Shown here piece after piece: positions 1-7,114 of a DNA stretch of 19,540 nucleotides. The stretch comes from Acidimicrobiia bacterium. Lineage in GTDB: Bacteria; Actinomycetota; Acidimicrobiia; IMCC26256; JAENVU01. How positions within the stretch are numbered: the first letter of the stretch is position 1; every line of letters begins with the position of its first letter. The DNA is taken from assembly GCA_025357995.1 (NCBI GenBank), contig JANYLF010000067.1, forward strand, positions 1 through 19,540. The letters run 5' to 3'. A program made the position numbers and the translations under genes. Under the pieces are notes generated by a model. It saw only the letters and a list, made by a program, of their open reading frames with translations. It did no database searches and was not told where the DNA came from.

Positions 1-44
1 AGACGGTGTTCATCCACCTCACCGGAAAGGACTTGCGCGAATGA
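1..44 (+). CDS. ABC transporter ATP-binding protein, C-terminal end (partial)
   Basis: Only the last 13 codons are present, read from position 3: TVFIHLTGKDLRE, then TGA at 42-44. The 'VFIHLTGKDLR' ending is typical of DrrA/CcmA-type ATPases of ABC-2 exporters, which usually end in a 'DVFLxLTGxxLR'-like tail. The stop overlaps the permease start as ATGA (41-44), so the two are translationally coupled. No nucleotide-binding motif lies inside the window, so the call rests on the short tail and on the neighbouring permease. Confidence 0.7.
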   Translation, partial: TVFIHLTGKDLRE

Positions 45-886
45 CCACGACGTCGCCGGCGCCCACCCGCGCCGAGTTGGTACCGAAGCGATCGCCGCGC
101 GCCGCCGCGACTGTCGCGTTCCTCGCGCTGTTGCTGCGTGATTTCGTGGTGTTGCGCAAGAACGCGAAGGAGTTCATCCCGCGCACGCTGCTCCAGCCGC
201 TCCTCCTTGTCTTCGTGTTCGCGTACGTGTTCCCGAAGATCGGTCAAGGCGTGGGTGGTGGCGGAGGAGCCGCGGGGTTCTCGACCGCGTTGGTCGCGGG
301 CGTAGTCGGCCTCGCCATCATCTTCCAGGGCATTCAATCCGTCGCGCTGCCGATGGTGCAGGAGTTCGGATACACGCGCGAGATCGAAGACCGCGTGCTC
401 GCGCCGATGCCGGTGAACCTGGTGGCACTGGAGAAGGTCACCGCCGGGGCGCTCTACGGCGCCGTGAGCGCACTGCTCGTGTTTCCGATCGCCAAGTTCG
501 TGCCCGCGACGCCCGTGCACCTCGACATCAACTGGCCCGTGCTGCTCACGCTCACGCCGCTGTGTTGCTTCATGTGCGGGTCGCTCGGTCTCGCGTTCGG
601 CACTCGGTTCGAACCGCGTACGGTCCCTGCGCTCTTCGGCATCATCGTGTTGCCGCTCACGATGCTCGGCTGCATCTACTACCCGTGGCAATCGCTCCAC
701 ACCGTTCCGTGGTTGCAGAAGCTCGTCTTGATCAATCCACTCGTGTACATGTGCGAAGGCTTCCGTGCCGCGCTCACGCCCGGCCCACACATGAGCCTCT
801 GGGCGATCTACCCGGCCGTGATCGGCTTCGCGGCCCTTTTCATCGCCGTGGGCCTGGCCGGCTTCCGCAAACGCGTCCTCGCGTAA
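41..886 (+). CDS. ABC-2 type transporter permease (DrrB/NodJ-like)
   Basis: 281 residues with about six hydrophobic segments: near residues 50-65 (PLLLVFVFAYVF), 82-105, 135-150, 168-185, 195-212 and 255-275. These are the layout and length of ABC-2 membrane subunits. The C-terminal half has the family's 'INPLVYMCEGFRAALTP' box (NP...Y..E..R) and a basic last helix end (GFRKRVLA). It should pair with the ATPase whose last codons precede it, as a drug, lipid or polysaccharide exporter; the substrate cannot be read from sequence. The ATG at 41 is fixed by the ATGA overlap with the upstream stop. The next gene begins about 50 bp downstream with its own promoter-like box, so this pair probably ends its transcription unit here. 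Confidence 0.88.
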   Translation: MTTTSPAPTRAELVPKRSPRAAATVAFLALLLRDFVVLRKNAKEFIPRTLLQPLLLVFVFAYVFPKIGQGVGGGGGAAGFSTALVAGVVGLAIIFQGIQSVALPMVQEFGYTREIEDRVLAPMPVNLVALEKVTAGALYGAVSALLVFPIAKFVPATPVHLDINWPVLLTLTPLCCFMCGSLGLAFGTRFEPRTVPALFGIIVLPLTMLGCIYYPWQSLHTVPWLQKLVLINPLVYMCEGFRAALTPGPHMSLWAIYPAVIGFAALFIAVGLAGFRKRVLA

Positions 887-921
887 CGAGACACGGCCTC
901 CCCAAGGGGTGAATTTGTGGC

Positions 922-927
922 TAAGGT
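922..927 (+). promoter_or_regulatory. Putative -10 box (TAAGGT) for a leaderless MBL-fold gene
   Basis: TAAGGT fits the actinobacterial TANNNT -10 element and ends 8 nt before the GTG at 936. That would place the transcription start at or next to the start codon. No clear Shine-Dalgarno precedes 936 and no good -35 is visible. Several genes in this window share the arrangement. Confidence 0.35.
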
Positions 928-935
928 CCCCCGCC

Positions 936-1808
936 GTGACGGGGGACCTCACAGTGACGTTCCATGGCGTGCGCGGCTCCACGCCGTGCGATGGCGACTA
1001 TCTCGCGCGCTATGGCGGCAATACGTCGTGTGTCGCGCTCGAACGCGAGGGCGAGGCACCGATCGTCTTCGATCTCGGTACCGGCCTCCGCAGCTACGGC
1101 TCGCAGCTCATCGGCGACGGCCGAGCCGCCGGGTTCCAGGCCACGATGCTCCTGAGTCACCTGCACTGGGACCATGTGCAGGGCCTGCCATTCTTCGTGC
1201 CGATTCATCACCCCGATTCGTTCGTGGAGATCTACGGCCCCCGCCAGAACGAAGGACCGCTCGGCGAAGTGTTCGCGGGGATCATGCGACCGCCATATTT
1301 CCCGATCCGTCCGGACCAGCTCGATGGCACCGTCACGTTCTTCGATGCGGGCGACGACGACTTCGCCGTCGGAGAAGCCAAAGTGCGATCGCGATGGATC
1401 CGCCACGTTGGTCCCACATTGGGGTACCGGGTCGACTGGGACGGCGTATCCGTCGCCTACCTCTCCGACCACGGTCAGGGCTGTGGGATCGGCCACGCCG
1501 ACGATCATGTGCCGGACGAAGTGCTCGAACTCTGCGACGGTGTCGACCTCCTGATCCACGACGCGCAGCACACGCCAGCCGAGTTCGAGCAGAAGCGCCA
1601 CTGGGGTCACTGCACCGTCGACTACGCAGTCCACGTCGCGAAGCAAGCCGGCGCGCGCCAAGTCGCGTTGTTTCACCACGACCCGAGCCACGGCGACGAC
1701 ATGGTCGACCTCCTCTTGCGCGACGCGCGGGACGTGTCGGATCGCCTCAATGGGGCGTCGGTGGTGGCGGCGGCCGAGGGTATGGTCCTGCGGTTCCCTC
1801 ACGACTGA
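936..1808 (+). CDS. MBL-fold metallo-hydrolase
   Basis: About 290 residues. The N-terminus 'TFHGVRGSTPC...RYGGNTSC' and the metal motif SHLHWDHVQG (H75, H77, D79, H80) identify a metallo-beta-lactamase fold of the PhnP/RNase Z-like phosphodiesterase branch. Further metal-site candidates are the His in 'RWIRHVGPTLGYR', the Asp in 'YLSDHG' and the C-terminal 'ALFHHDPSH'. The likely activity is zinc- or manganese-dependent hydrolysis of a phosphodiester or similar bond; the substrate is unknown. GTG 936 was chosen because a TANNNT box lies 8 nt upstream and the fold begins at once. GTG 909 (nine residues longer) and GTG 954 are in-frame alternatives. The flavin reductase gene follows after 18 nt, so this is probably the first gene of a three-gene operon. 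Confidence 0.85.
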   Translation: MTGDLTVTFHGVRGSTPCDGDYLARYGGNTSCVALEREGEAPIVFDLGTGLRSYGSQLIGDGRAAGFQATMLLSHLHWDHVQGLPFFVPIHHPDSFVEIYGPRQNEGPLGEVFAGIMRPPYFPIRPDQLDGTVTFFDAGDDDFAVGEAKVRSRWIRHVGPTLGYRVDWDGVSVAYLSDHGQGCGIGHADDHVPDEVLELCDGVDLLIHDAQHTPAEFEQKRHWGHCTVDYAVHVAKQAGARQVALFHHDPSHGDDMVDLLLRDARDVSDRLNGASVVAAAEGMVLRFPHD

Positions 1809-1826
1809 GCCGCACGCGGAGATTGC

Positions 1827-2315
1827 ATGCCTGACGACGACGTACTGCAGCCCGATTCCGCGTCGTTCCGCGCCGTCCTGGGCCATTTCGCGACCGGCAT
1901 CACGGTGATTACCGCGATGGACGGGGACGAACCCGTCGGGCTTGCCGCGAACTCGTTCTCGTCGGTGTCGCTCGACCCTCCGTTGGTGCTGTTCTGTCCC
2001 GCCAAGACGTCGAGCACCTGGCCGCGGATTCAACGCGCCGGGCATTTCACCGTCAACGTGCTCGACGAGCACCAGGAGCACGTGAGCCAGCTGTTCGCGA
2101 CCCCCGGTGCCGATCGCTTCGGTCAGATCGGTTGGCGGGTCGGTACGCAGGGTCCGATTCTCGACGACGTGCACGCGTACCTCGATTGCACGATCGAAGC
2201 CGAACACGACGCCGGCGATCACATCATCGTGGTCGGGCGGGTGGAGGCCTTGGGCCTCACTGCCGATGCCGGTCCTTTGCTCTTCTATCGCGGCCGTTAC
2301 GGCCGCCTTCTCTGA
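1827..2315 (+). CDS. Flavin reductase-like domain protein (FMN-binding split barrel)
   Basis: 162 residues covering a whole flavin-reductase-like domain. The start 'FRAVLGHFATGITVITAMDG...GLAANSFSSVSLDPPLVLFC' is the hallmark of HpaC/RutF-type NAD(P)H:flavin oxidoreductases, and 'FTVNVLDEHQEHVSQLFA' and 'GRVEALGLTADAGPLLFYRGRYG' match the rest of the fold. Such proteins usually supply reduced FMN/FAD to a partner monooxygenase, or bind flavin or F420 themselves. No two-component monooxygenase is adjacent (the Baeyer-Villiger enzyme 10 kb away reduces its own flavin), so the partner is unknown. The ATG has a modest GGAG at 1818-1821. The next gene starts 14 nt after the stop. Confidence 0.88.
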   Translation: MPDDDVLQPDSASFRAVLGHFATGITVITAMDGDEPVGLAANSFSSVSLDPPLVLFCPAKTSSTWPRIQRAGHFTVNVLDEHQEHVSQLFATPGADRFGQIGWRVGTQGPILDDVHAYLDCTIEAEHDAGDHIIVVGRVEALGLTADAGPLLFYRGRYGRLL

Positions 2316-2329
2316 AGCGAGTAGCTCCC

Positions 2330-2869
2330 ATGGCCGATGTGATGCCGTCCGAAGTGATCGGCGGCGTGGTCGTCGTCGAACCCACACTCTGGAAGGACCC
2401 GCGTGGGTTCTTCGCGGAGACGTTTCGCCAGGAGTGGTGTCCCGAGGGAGCGCCGCTGATGGTGCAGGGCAATCGCGCCGATCGCTCGGCGAACACTCTC
2501 GTCGGCCTGCACTACCACCGCTTCCAGTCCGACTACTGGTACGTACCGTTTGGACGCGTGCTCGCCGCCCTGCACGACCTGCGGGCGTCGTCACCGACGC
2601 GCGGCGCGTCGCTCACTGTCGAACTCGACCCGGTCGCCCACCGTGGTCTGTACATCCCGCCTGGCGTCGCGCATGGCTTCTACGCGATCACCGACGCGAC
2701 GATTACCTACTTGGTGGACAATTACTACAACCCGGCCGACGAGCTGGGTGTGGCATGGGACGATCCCGCGTTGCACATCGATTGGCCGTGTGACGCGCCA
2801 ATTCTGTCGGATCGCGATCGCGCCAACCCGCGTATCGCCGATATCCCGGCCGAGATCGTGCCGGCGTAG
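2330..2869 (+). CDS. RmlC-fold dTDP-4-dehydrorhamnose 3,5-epimerase family protein (divergent)
   Basis: 179 residues, close to the RmlC length. Family features in order: 'PRGFFAETFR', 'NTLVGLHYH' containing the likely catalytic His, 'VLAALHDLR..SPT', 'LYIPPGVAHGF', 'TYLVDNYYNPADELGVAWDDPAL' and the C-terminal 'ILSDRDRANP'. It is therefore a cupin sugar-nucleotide 3,5-epimerase or close relative. By remembered alignment, the usual Arg of RGLH is Val here, and the Lys of the 'QxKLV' strand falls in 'QSDYWYV', so the nucleotide-sugar contacts differ from true RmlC. No rmlA, rmlB or rmlD is nearby. The ATG at 2330 was preferred to the far upstream in-frame start because the domain begins right after it; ATG 2342 is an alternative. 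The stop lies in a palindrome shared with the convergent DUF4395 gene. Confidence 0.8.
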   Translation: MADVMPSEVIGGVVVVEPTLWKDPRGFFAETFRQEWCPEGAPLMVQGNRADRSANTLVGLHYHRFQSDYWYVPFGRVLAALHDLRASSPTRGASLTVELDPVAHRGLYIPPGVAHGFYAITDATITYLVDNYYNPADELGVAWDDPALHIDWPCDAPILSDRDRANPRIADIPAEIVPA

Positions 2870-2875
2870 GCCTAC
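2866..2875. repeat. 10-bp palindrome GTAGGCCTAC holding both convergent stop codons
   Basis: The palindrome contains the TAG of the epimerase-like gene (2867-2869) and, on the other strand, the TAG of the DUF4395 gene (2874-2872). The two coding regions are separated by only 2 bp. It has no loop or T-tract, so it is too small to be called a terminator. Confidence 0.5.
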
Positions 2876-3279
2876 CGTTCATGGCGGGACGACCGCCGGC
2901 GGATCTCCGCGGCGGCGTTCACGACCCCCGTCGCACCGAATGCGCCCACGAGCGCGACGACTGTGGCCACGATCGACGCCAGCGTGACCGATCCCGCGAG
3001 GAACACGAGCGTCGCGACGACGAGCCCGACGAAGAGCAGGAAGGCCTGAATCTGCGCGATCGGTGCGGGTTCGAAGTTGGTCCCGGCCGGTCGGTGGGGA
3101 GCGATGATCTCCGTCCAGAACCGCTGGAGCGGTGAGCGTTCGGCCATCGCGGCTCCGAGCCCCGCCACGACACCCGCGATCGGAATGCTCCACGCCTGCT
3201 GAAAGACGAACCCTGCGAGCAGGACGACGACCACGATCGCCTGCTCGAAACGGCCCGCTCGGGCATCGACGAGGCGCAT
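2872..3279 (-). CDS. DUF4395 domain-containing membrane protein
   Basis: 135 residues with hydrophobic segments near residues 14-27 (AIVVVVLLAGFVFQ), 33-45, 77-95 and 98-118. The N-terminal 'MRLVDARAGRFEQAI' and the central 'FWTEIIAPHRPAGTNFEPAPIAQIQ' match the DUF4395 pattern (VDPRGxRF ... FWxxxIxPRxP). The function of the family is unknown; in other actinobacteria it often neighbours thioredoxin or rhodanese genes, neither of which is seen here. The C-terminus is basic and cytosolic in style (EIRRRSSRHER). The start has no Shine-Dalgarno, but a TAGGGT box lies 6 nt upstream on the minus strand, suggesting a leaderless mRNA. Confidence 0.8.
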   Translation of the reverse strand: MRLVDARAGRFEQAIVVVVLLAGFVFQQAWSIPIAGVVAGLGAAMAERSPLQRFWTEIIAPHRPAGTNFEPAPIAQIQAFLLFVGLVVATLVFLAGSVTLASIVATVVALVGAFGATGVVNAAAEIRRRSSRHER

Positions 3280-3285
3280 GATTTG

Positions 3286-3291
3286 ACCCTA
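3286..3291 (-). promoter_or_regulatory. Putative -10 box (TAGGGT) for leaderless DUF4395 mRNA
   Basis: On the minus strand TAGGGT is followed by six bases and then the ATG at 3279. With the usual 6-7 nt from -10 box to start site, the transcript would begin at the A of the start codon. The -35 region is not recognisable. Confidence 0.4.
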
Positions 3292-3365
3292 CAACGCGCC
3301 GGTATTCCCGATGTTTTGCGTCGATCTCCCCACTATGGGTGATGGGAAATCGGACATACGCCACG

Positions 3366-3371
3366 TAGGGT
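3366..3371 (+). promoter_or_regulatory. Possible -10 box (TAGGGT) upstream of the FtsH-like gene
   Basis: TAGGGT at 3366-3371 would give a start site near 3378 and a leader of about 33 nt carrying the strong GGAGGG Shine-Dalgarno (3396-3401). No good -35 hexamer is seen, so this is weak. Confidence 0.25.
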
Positions 3372-3410
3372 GAGCGCTAGTACATGGTCCGCGGCGGAGG
3401 GACACGAAGT

Positions 3411-5228
3411 ATGGACGTGGGACGCATTGGTGGATCCACGGTGCTCGGCGCCGACGGCGACGTTGCACGCGTGCGTGAGGCGGGGCGGCGCCGGCGCATG
3501 CTGCGGATGGCGATCGTTGCGCTCTTGGTGCTCGATTACCCGCTGGCGCGCCTGCTCGGTGGCGATCCCGTTCACTGGGGCCTCCCGAATTTCAACATTC
3601 CACCGGAGTGGCAGGGTCAACTCCCCGGCTTCATCCTCATCCTCGTGTTGGCCTCGGTGCTGCTGGTCCCCATGATGCTCATGGGCCGGTCGCCGCACAC
3701 GGTTTACAGCTCGAGCGAGATCTCGGTGCGGCTCGACGACGTCGTCGGGCTCGGCATGGTCAAAGACGAAGTGGTCAAGACGCTGAACCTGTTCCTCGCG
3801 TACAAGACGTTCCGCGAAACGATGGGTGGGAACCCGCGTCGCGCGATCCTGTTCGAAGGTCCGCCGGGTACCGGCAAGACGTACATGGCCAAGGCCATGG
3901 CGCGTGAAGCGGGCGTGCCGTTCCACTTCGTCGCCGCGAGCTCGATTCAGTCTCCGTACTTCGGCCAGACCAACCGCAAGATCGCGCGCTACTTCAAGGG
4001 TCTGCGCAAGGCGGCGCGCCGCGAGGGTGGCGCGATCGGTTTCATCGAAGAGATCGACGCGATTGCTGTCGCTCGCAATGGAATGAACCAGCCCGAGGCT
4101 CGCCACGACGTGCGCACCGTGAACCGCGGGCTCGGCGAAGGTTTCGCGGGTGTCATCAACGAGCTGCTCATCCAGCTCCAGTCGTTCGACGAGCTGACCA
4201 CCGGTGAGAAATTCCGTGGGTGGTGTGTGAGCAAGGTAAATCGAATGCTGCCGGCGCGGTTCGCGATCAAGAAGCGTCCACCGGTGTCGTCGAACATCCT
4301 CGTGATCGGCGCGACGAACCGCGCGTCGGCGTTGGACCCCGCGCTCCTGCGTCCTGGTCGCTTCGACCGGTCGATCCACTTCGATCTGCCGTCCCGCTCG
4401 GGTCGGCGCGAGATCATCGACTTCTACCTCAATAAGAAGGCCCACGTTCCCGAGCTCGACAAAGAAGAGCGGCGTGACCAGCTCGCCGCGGTCACCTTGG
4501 GGTACTCGCCTGTGATGATCGAGCACCTCTTCGACGAGGCACTGGTGTGGTCACTGCGCGCCGGACGCGACTCGATGGAGTGGGACGACATTCAGAAGGC
4601 CAAGCTCACCGAAGAGATCGGCCTCGCGAACCCCATCGAATACACCGACGAAGAGCAGCGCATCATCGCCACGCACGAAGCGGGCCACGCGGTGGTGGCC
4701 CATCTCGTGGGCGTCGGCCGCAAGCTCGAGGTGTTGTCGATCATCCGTCGTCGCGGTTCGCTCGGATTGCTCGCGCACTCCGACACCGAAGAGCGGTTCC
4801 TTCGCAATCGCACCGAGTTGCTCAGCCAGATTCAGATTTCGCTCGGCGGCATGGCAGCCGAGGAGATCTGGTTCGGGGAGTCCGGTACCGGTCCGGGATC
4901 GGACCTCGCACAGGCGACGACGGTCGCAGCCACGATGGTCGGCGCACTCGGCATGTCCGGTTCGCTCGTGAGTTTTCAGGCCTCGGGTGGCGGGCCGTTC
5001 GACAGTGGTCTCGTTACTCGTGTCCTCGGCGACGACCAAGCGCGTCGAGAGGTCGAGCAGATCCTCGACCGATCGAAGCAAACGGTGCGGGAATTGCTCG
5101 ACGCGAACCGTCACCTCGTCGAGGCCCTGCGCGACGAGCTGTTGATTCGCGAAGAACTCGTCGGCGACGAGATCACCGGCGTCTTGGAAGAAGCCCGCTT
5201 GGCCGCACTCGTCGGTACGGTGGAGTAA
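3411..5228 (+). CDS. Membrane-bound FtsH-like AAA+ zinc metalloprotease, divergent subfamily
   Basis: 605 residues with FtsH domain order. Two N-terminal membrane segments (about 31-49 and 71-92) are separated by only about 20 residues, where classical FtsH has a much larger extracytoplasmic domain. The AAA module has Walker A GPPGTGKT (150-157), a pore-loop-like PYFG (182-185), Walker B FIEEIDAI with Glu213 in place of the usual Asp, and the second region of homology 'ATNRASALDPALLRPGRFDR' with Arg314/Arg317 fingers. The M41 protease has HEAGH (422-426) and a probable third zinc ligand Asp498 in 'GPGSDLAQAT'. About 35 residues (roughly 261-295, basic and with one Cys) are inserted just before the strand leading to 'ATNR'. 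All catalytic elements are present, so ATP-driven membrane or cytosolic proteolysis is likely; it may be a second, specialised FtsH paralogue. ATG 3411 was preferred to ATG 3384 because GGAGGG sits 9 nt upstream. An ABC exporter pair follows 44 nt downstream. Confidence 0.9.
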   Translation: MDVGRIGGSTVLGADGDVARVREAGRRRRMLRMAIVALLVLDYPLARLLGGDPVHWGLPNFNIPPEWQGQLPGFILILVLASVLLVPMMLMGRSPHTVYSSSEISVRLDDVVGLGMVKDEVVKTLNLFLAYKTFRETMGGNPRRAILFEGPPGTGKTYMAKAMAREAGVPFHFVAASSIQSPYFGQTNRKIARYFKGLRKAARREGGAIGFIEEIDAIAVARNGMNQPEARHDVRTVNRGLGEGFAGVINELLIQLQSFDELTTGEKFRGWCVSKVNRMLPARFAIKKRPPVSSNILVIGATNRASALDPALLRPGRFDRSIHFDLPSRSGRREIIDFYLNKKAHVPELDKEERRDQLAAVTLGYSPVMIEHLFDEALVWSLRAGRDSMEWDDIQKAKLTEEIGLANPIEYTDEEQRIIATHEAGHAVVAHLVGVGRKLEVLSIIRRRGSLGLLAHSDTEERFLRNRTELLSQIQISLGGMAAEEIWFGESGTGPGSDLAQATTVAATMVGALGMSGSLVSFQASGGGPFDSGLVTRVLGDDQARREVEQILDRSKQTVRELLDANRHLVEALRDELLIREELVGDEITGVLEEARLAALVGTVE

Positions 5229-5257
5229 CCCCAGAACGCGCGCTCGACGGTCGGGGG

Positions 5258-5263
5258 TACCCT
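5258..5263 (+). promoter_or_regulatory. Possible -10 box (TACCCT) upstream of the ABC exporter pair
   Basis: TACCCT ends 9 nt before the GTG at 5273. It could give an almost leaderless transcript independent of the protease gene. No -35 is visible, and cotranscription with the protease is equally possible. Confidence 0.25.
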
Positions 5264-5272
5264 CGACCCATC

Positions 5273-7114
5273 GTGGAACCCGTACTCAACGCCTCGGAGC
5301 AGGCGAGCTTCGACAAGGGCCGTCGCCGAGATGGTTGGCGCCTCATGCGCAGCGCAGTGGCGCCGCAACGGGCGTGGGTTGTGGGCGGAGTCGCGGCCGG
5401 TGTGGTGTGGACCGCGGCCAAGCTCACGATCCCGTTGCTCGCCGCCGCCGCGATCGACGACGGCATGCGTGCCGGTGATCAGGGCAAGGTCATCCGCCTC
5501 ACCGTGTTCATGGTGCTCATCGGCATCGTGCAAGCACTGTGTACCGGCATGCGTCGGTACGCCGCGTTCCGCATCGCGCTGCGGACCGAAACTGATTTGC
5601 GCCACCGCTTGTTCGCGCACCTCCAACGGCTGCACTTCGCGTTCCACGACCAGGCGCAGACCGGCCAACTCATGGCGCGCGCCAATACCGACATCCAGCA
5701 AGTGCAGACCGTCGTCATTCTGATCCCGCTGACGGTGGCCGCGATGTTCACGATGACCGGCGTCCTCGTGATCATGCTGTGGAAGAACGCGATTCTCGCG
5801 TTGCTCGCCTTGGGTGCGTTGCCGTTCTTGAACGTGGCTGCGACTCGCTTCTCCCATCGCATCGCGCCGGTAAACCTTGCGCTGCAAGAGGAGCTCGCCG
5901 ATGTTTCGGGCGTGGTGGAGGAGAGCCTCTCCGGCATCCGCGTCGTGAAGGGGTTCGGCGCGGAACGTCAGCAGATCCGCCGCCTGGAAGCCGAAGCCGA
6001 TTCGGTGCTCGATCGGTCACTCGCCGCGGCGCGCCTACGCGCTGGGTTCATGCCACTCGTGGATTTCTTGCCGACCGTGTCGATGGTCGCGATTCTCTGG
6101 TACGGAGGACACCAGGTGCTCGAAGGTCACCTCCAGGTGGGCGACATCCTGGCGTTCAACCTCTACATCCTCATGCTCATCTGGCCGATGCGCATGATGG
6201 GAATGCTAGTGGCCCAGGCGTCACGCGCGTCGGCGGGTGCAGGGCGCGTGCACGAGATTCTCTCGACCGATCCCGCGATTGCCGACGCGGCCGACGCAGT
6301 TCCGTTGCCACCGGGACCGGGTGCATTGCGCTTCGAAGGCGTCCGCTTCGGGTACGGACCGGGTCGGTTTGTGCTCGACGGTCTCGATCTCGAGATCCAG
6401 GGCGGTGAAGCAGTCGCGATCGTCGGCGCGACGGGCTCCGGTAAGAGCACCGTCGCGCGCCTGGTGCCGCGCTTCTACGACGTGGAGGCCGGTCGGATCC
6501 TGCTGGACGGCATCGATGTTCGGGCGCTCGCCGTCGACGATCTTCGGAGCGCGGTGGGCATCGTCTTCGAAGACACCTTCCTCTTCTCCGACACCGTGCG
6601 AGAGAACATCGCGTTCGCGGATCCGAAGGCATCGATGGACGCGGTACGCAGCGCCGCGCGCCTCGCCGGCGCCGCCGACTTCATCGAGGCATTGCCGCTG
6701 GGGTACGACACCGTGATCGGCGAACACGGATTCTCGCTGAGCGGTGGGCAACGTCAACGCATCGCGATCGCACGCGCCGTGCTCGCCGATCCTCAGATCT
6801 TGATTCTCGACGACGCCACGTCGTCGGTAGATCCGACGAAGGAGCACGAGATTCGCACCGCGCTCGGCGAGGTGATGACCGGGCGGACCACGCTGATCAT
6901 CGCCCATCGTCCCGGGACGATCGCGCTGGCGGATCGCGTGGTGTTGATCGGCGACGGTCGGGTGGTCGCGACCGGAACGCACGAGGAGTTGTTGGCCACG
7001 TCCGACGAATATCGGTCGGTCCTGGCCGCGGCCGCACTCACCGCCGCCGACGAGACCGCCGCCGCTGACAACACCGCTCACGATCCGGCGGCGATTCCGG
7101 AGGCCTCGGTATGA
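5273..7114 (+). CDS. ABC exporter half-transporter, heterodimer subunit with degenerate ATP site
   Basis: 613 residues: six-helix exporter membrane domain (about 30-330), then an ATPase domain. Motifs are Walker A GATGSGKST (385-393), signature LSGGQ (489-493), Walker B 'LILDD' with Asp514 where the catalytic Glu normally stands, and the switch His in 'IIAHRPGT'. An Asp at that position is the mark of the degenerate-site subunit in heterodimeric exporters such as TM287/288 and BmrCD. The partner is the next gene, overlapping by ATGA. The substrate is unknown; lipids or drugs are usual for the family. GTG 5273 was chosen as the first in-frame start after the protease stop; its Shine-Dalgarno is poor and a TANNNT box lies upstream. 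The C-terminal tail is Ala/Asp-rich and looks disordered. Confidence 0.9.
   Translation: MEPVLNASEQASFDKGRRRDGWRLMRSAVAPQRAWVVGGVAAGVVWTAAKLTIPLLAAAAIDDGMRAGDQGKVIRLTVFMVLIGIVQALCTGMRRYAAFRIALRTETDLRHRLFAHLQRLHFAFHDQAQTGQLMARANTDIQQVQTVVILIPLTVAAMFTMTGVLVIMLWKNAILALLALGALPFLNVAATRFSHRIAPVNLALQEELADVSGVVEESLSGIRVVKGFGAERQQIRRLEAEADSVLDRSLAAARLRAGFMPLVDFLPTVSMVAILWYGGHQVLEGHLQVGDILAFNLYILMLIWPMRMMGMLVAQASRASAGAGRVHEILSTDPAIADAADAVPLPPGPGALRFEGVRFGYGPGRFVLDGLDLEIQGGEAVAIVGATGSGKSTVARLVPRFYDVEAGRILLDGIDVRALAVDDLRSAVGIVFEDTFLFSDTVRENIAFADPKASMDAVRSAARLAGAADFIEALPLGYDTVIGEHGFSLSGGQRQRIAIARAVLADPQILILDDATSSVDPTKEHEIRTALGEVMTGRTTLIIAHRPGTIALADRVVLIGDGRVVATGTHEELLATSDEYRSVLAAAALTAADETAAADNTAHDPAAIPEASV

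Noticed and set aside
921..2594. 557-codon open frame on the minus strand
   Set aside because: It is antisense to the MBL hydrolase and flavin reductase genes, is Arg/Val/Asp-rich without domains, and is a usual high-GC shadow.
3333..4526. 397-codon open frame on the minus strand
   Set aside because: It lies antisense to the AAA domain of the FtsH-like gene and has low-complexity charged sequence with no recognisable fold.
4547..5272. Long N-terminal extension of the first ABC exporter subunit
   Set aside because: It overlaps the protease coding region in another frame and is Arg-rich shadow sequence; the exporter begins at 5273.
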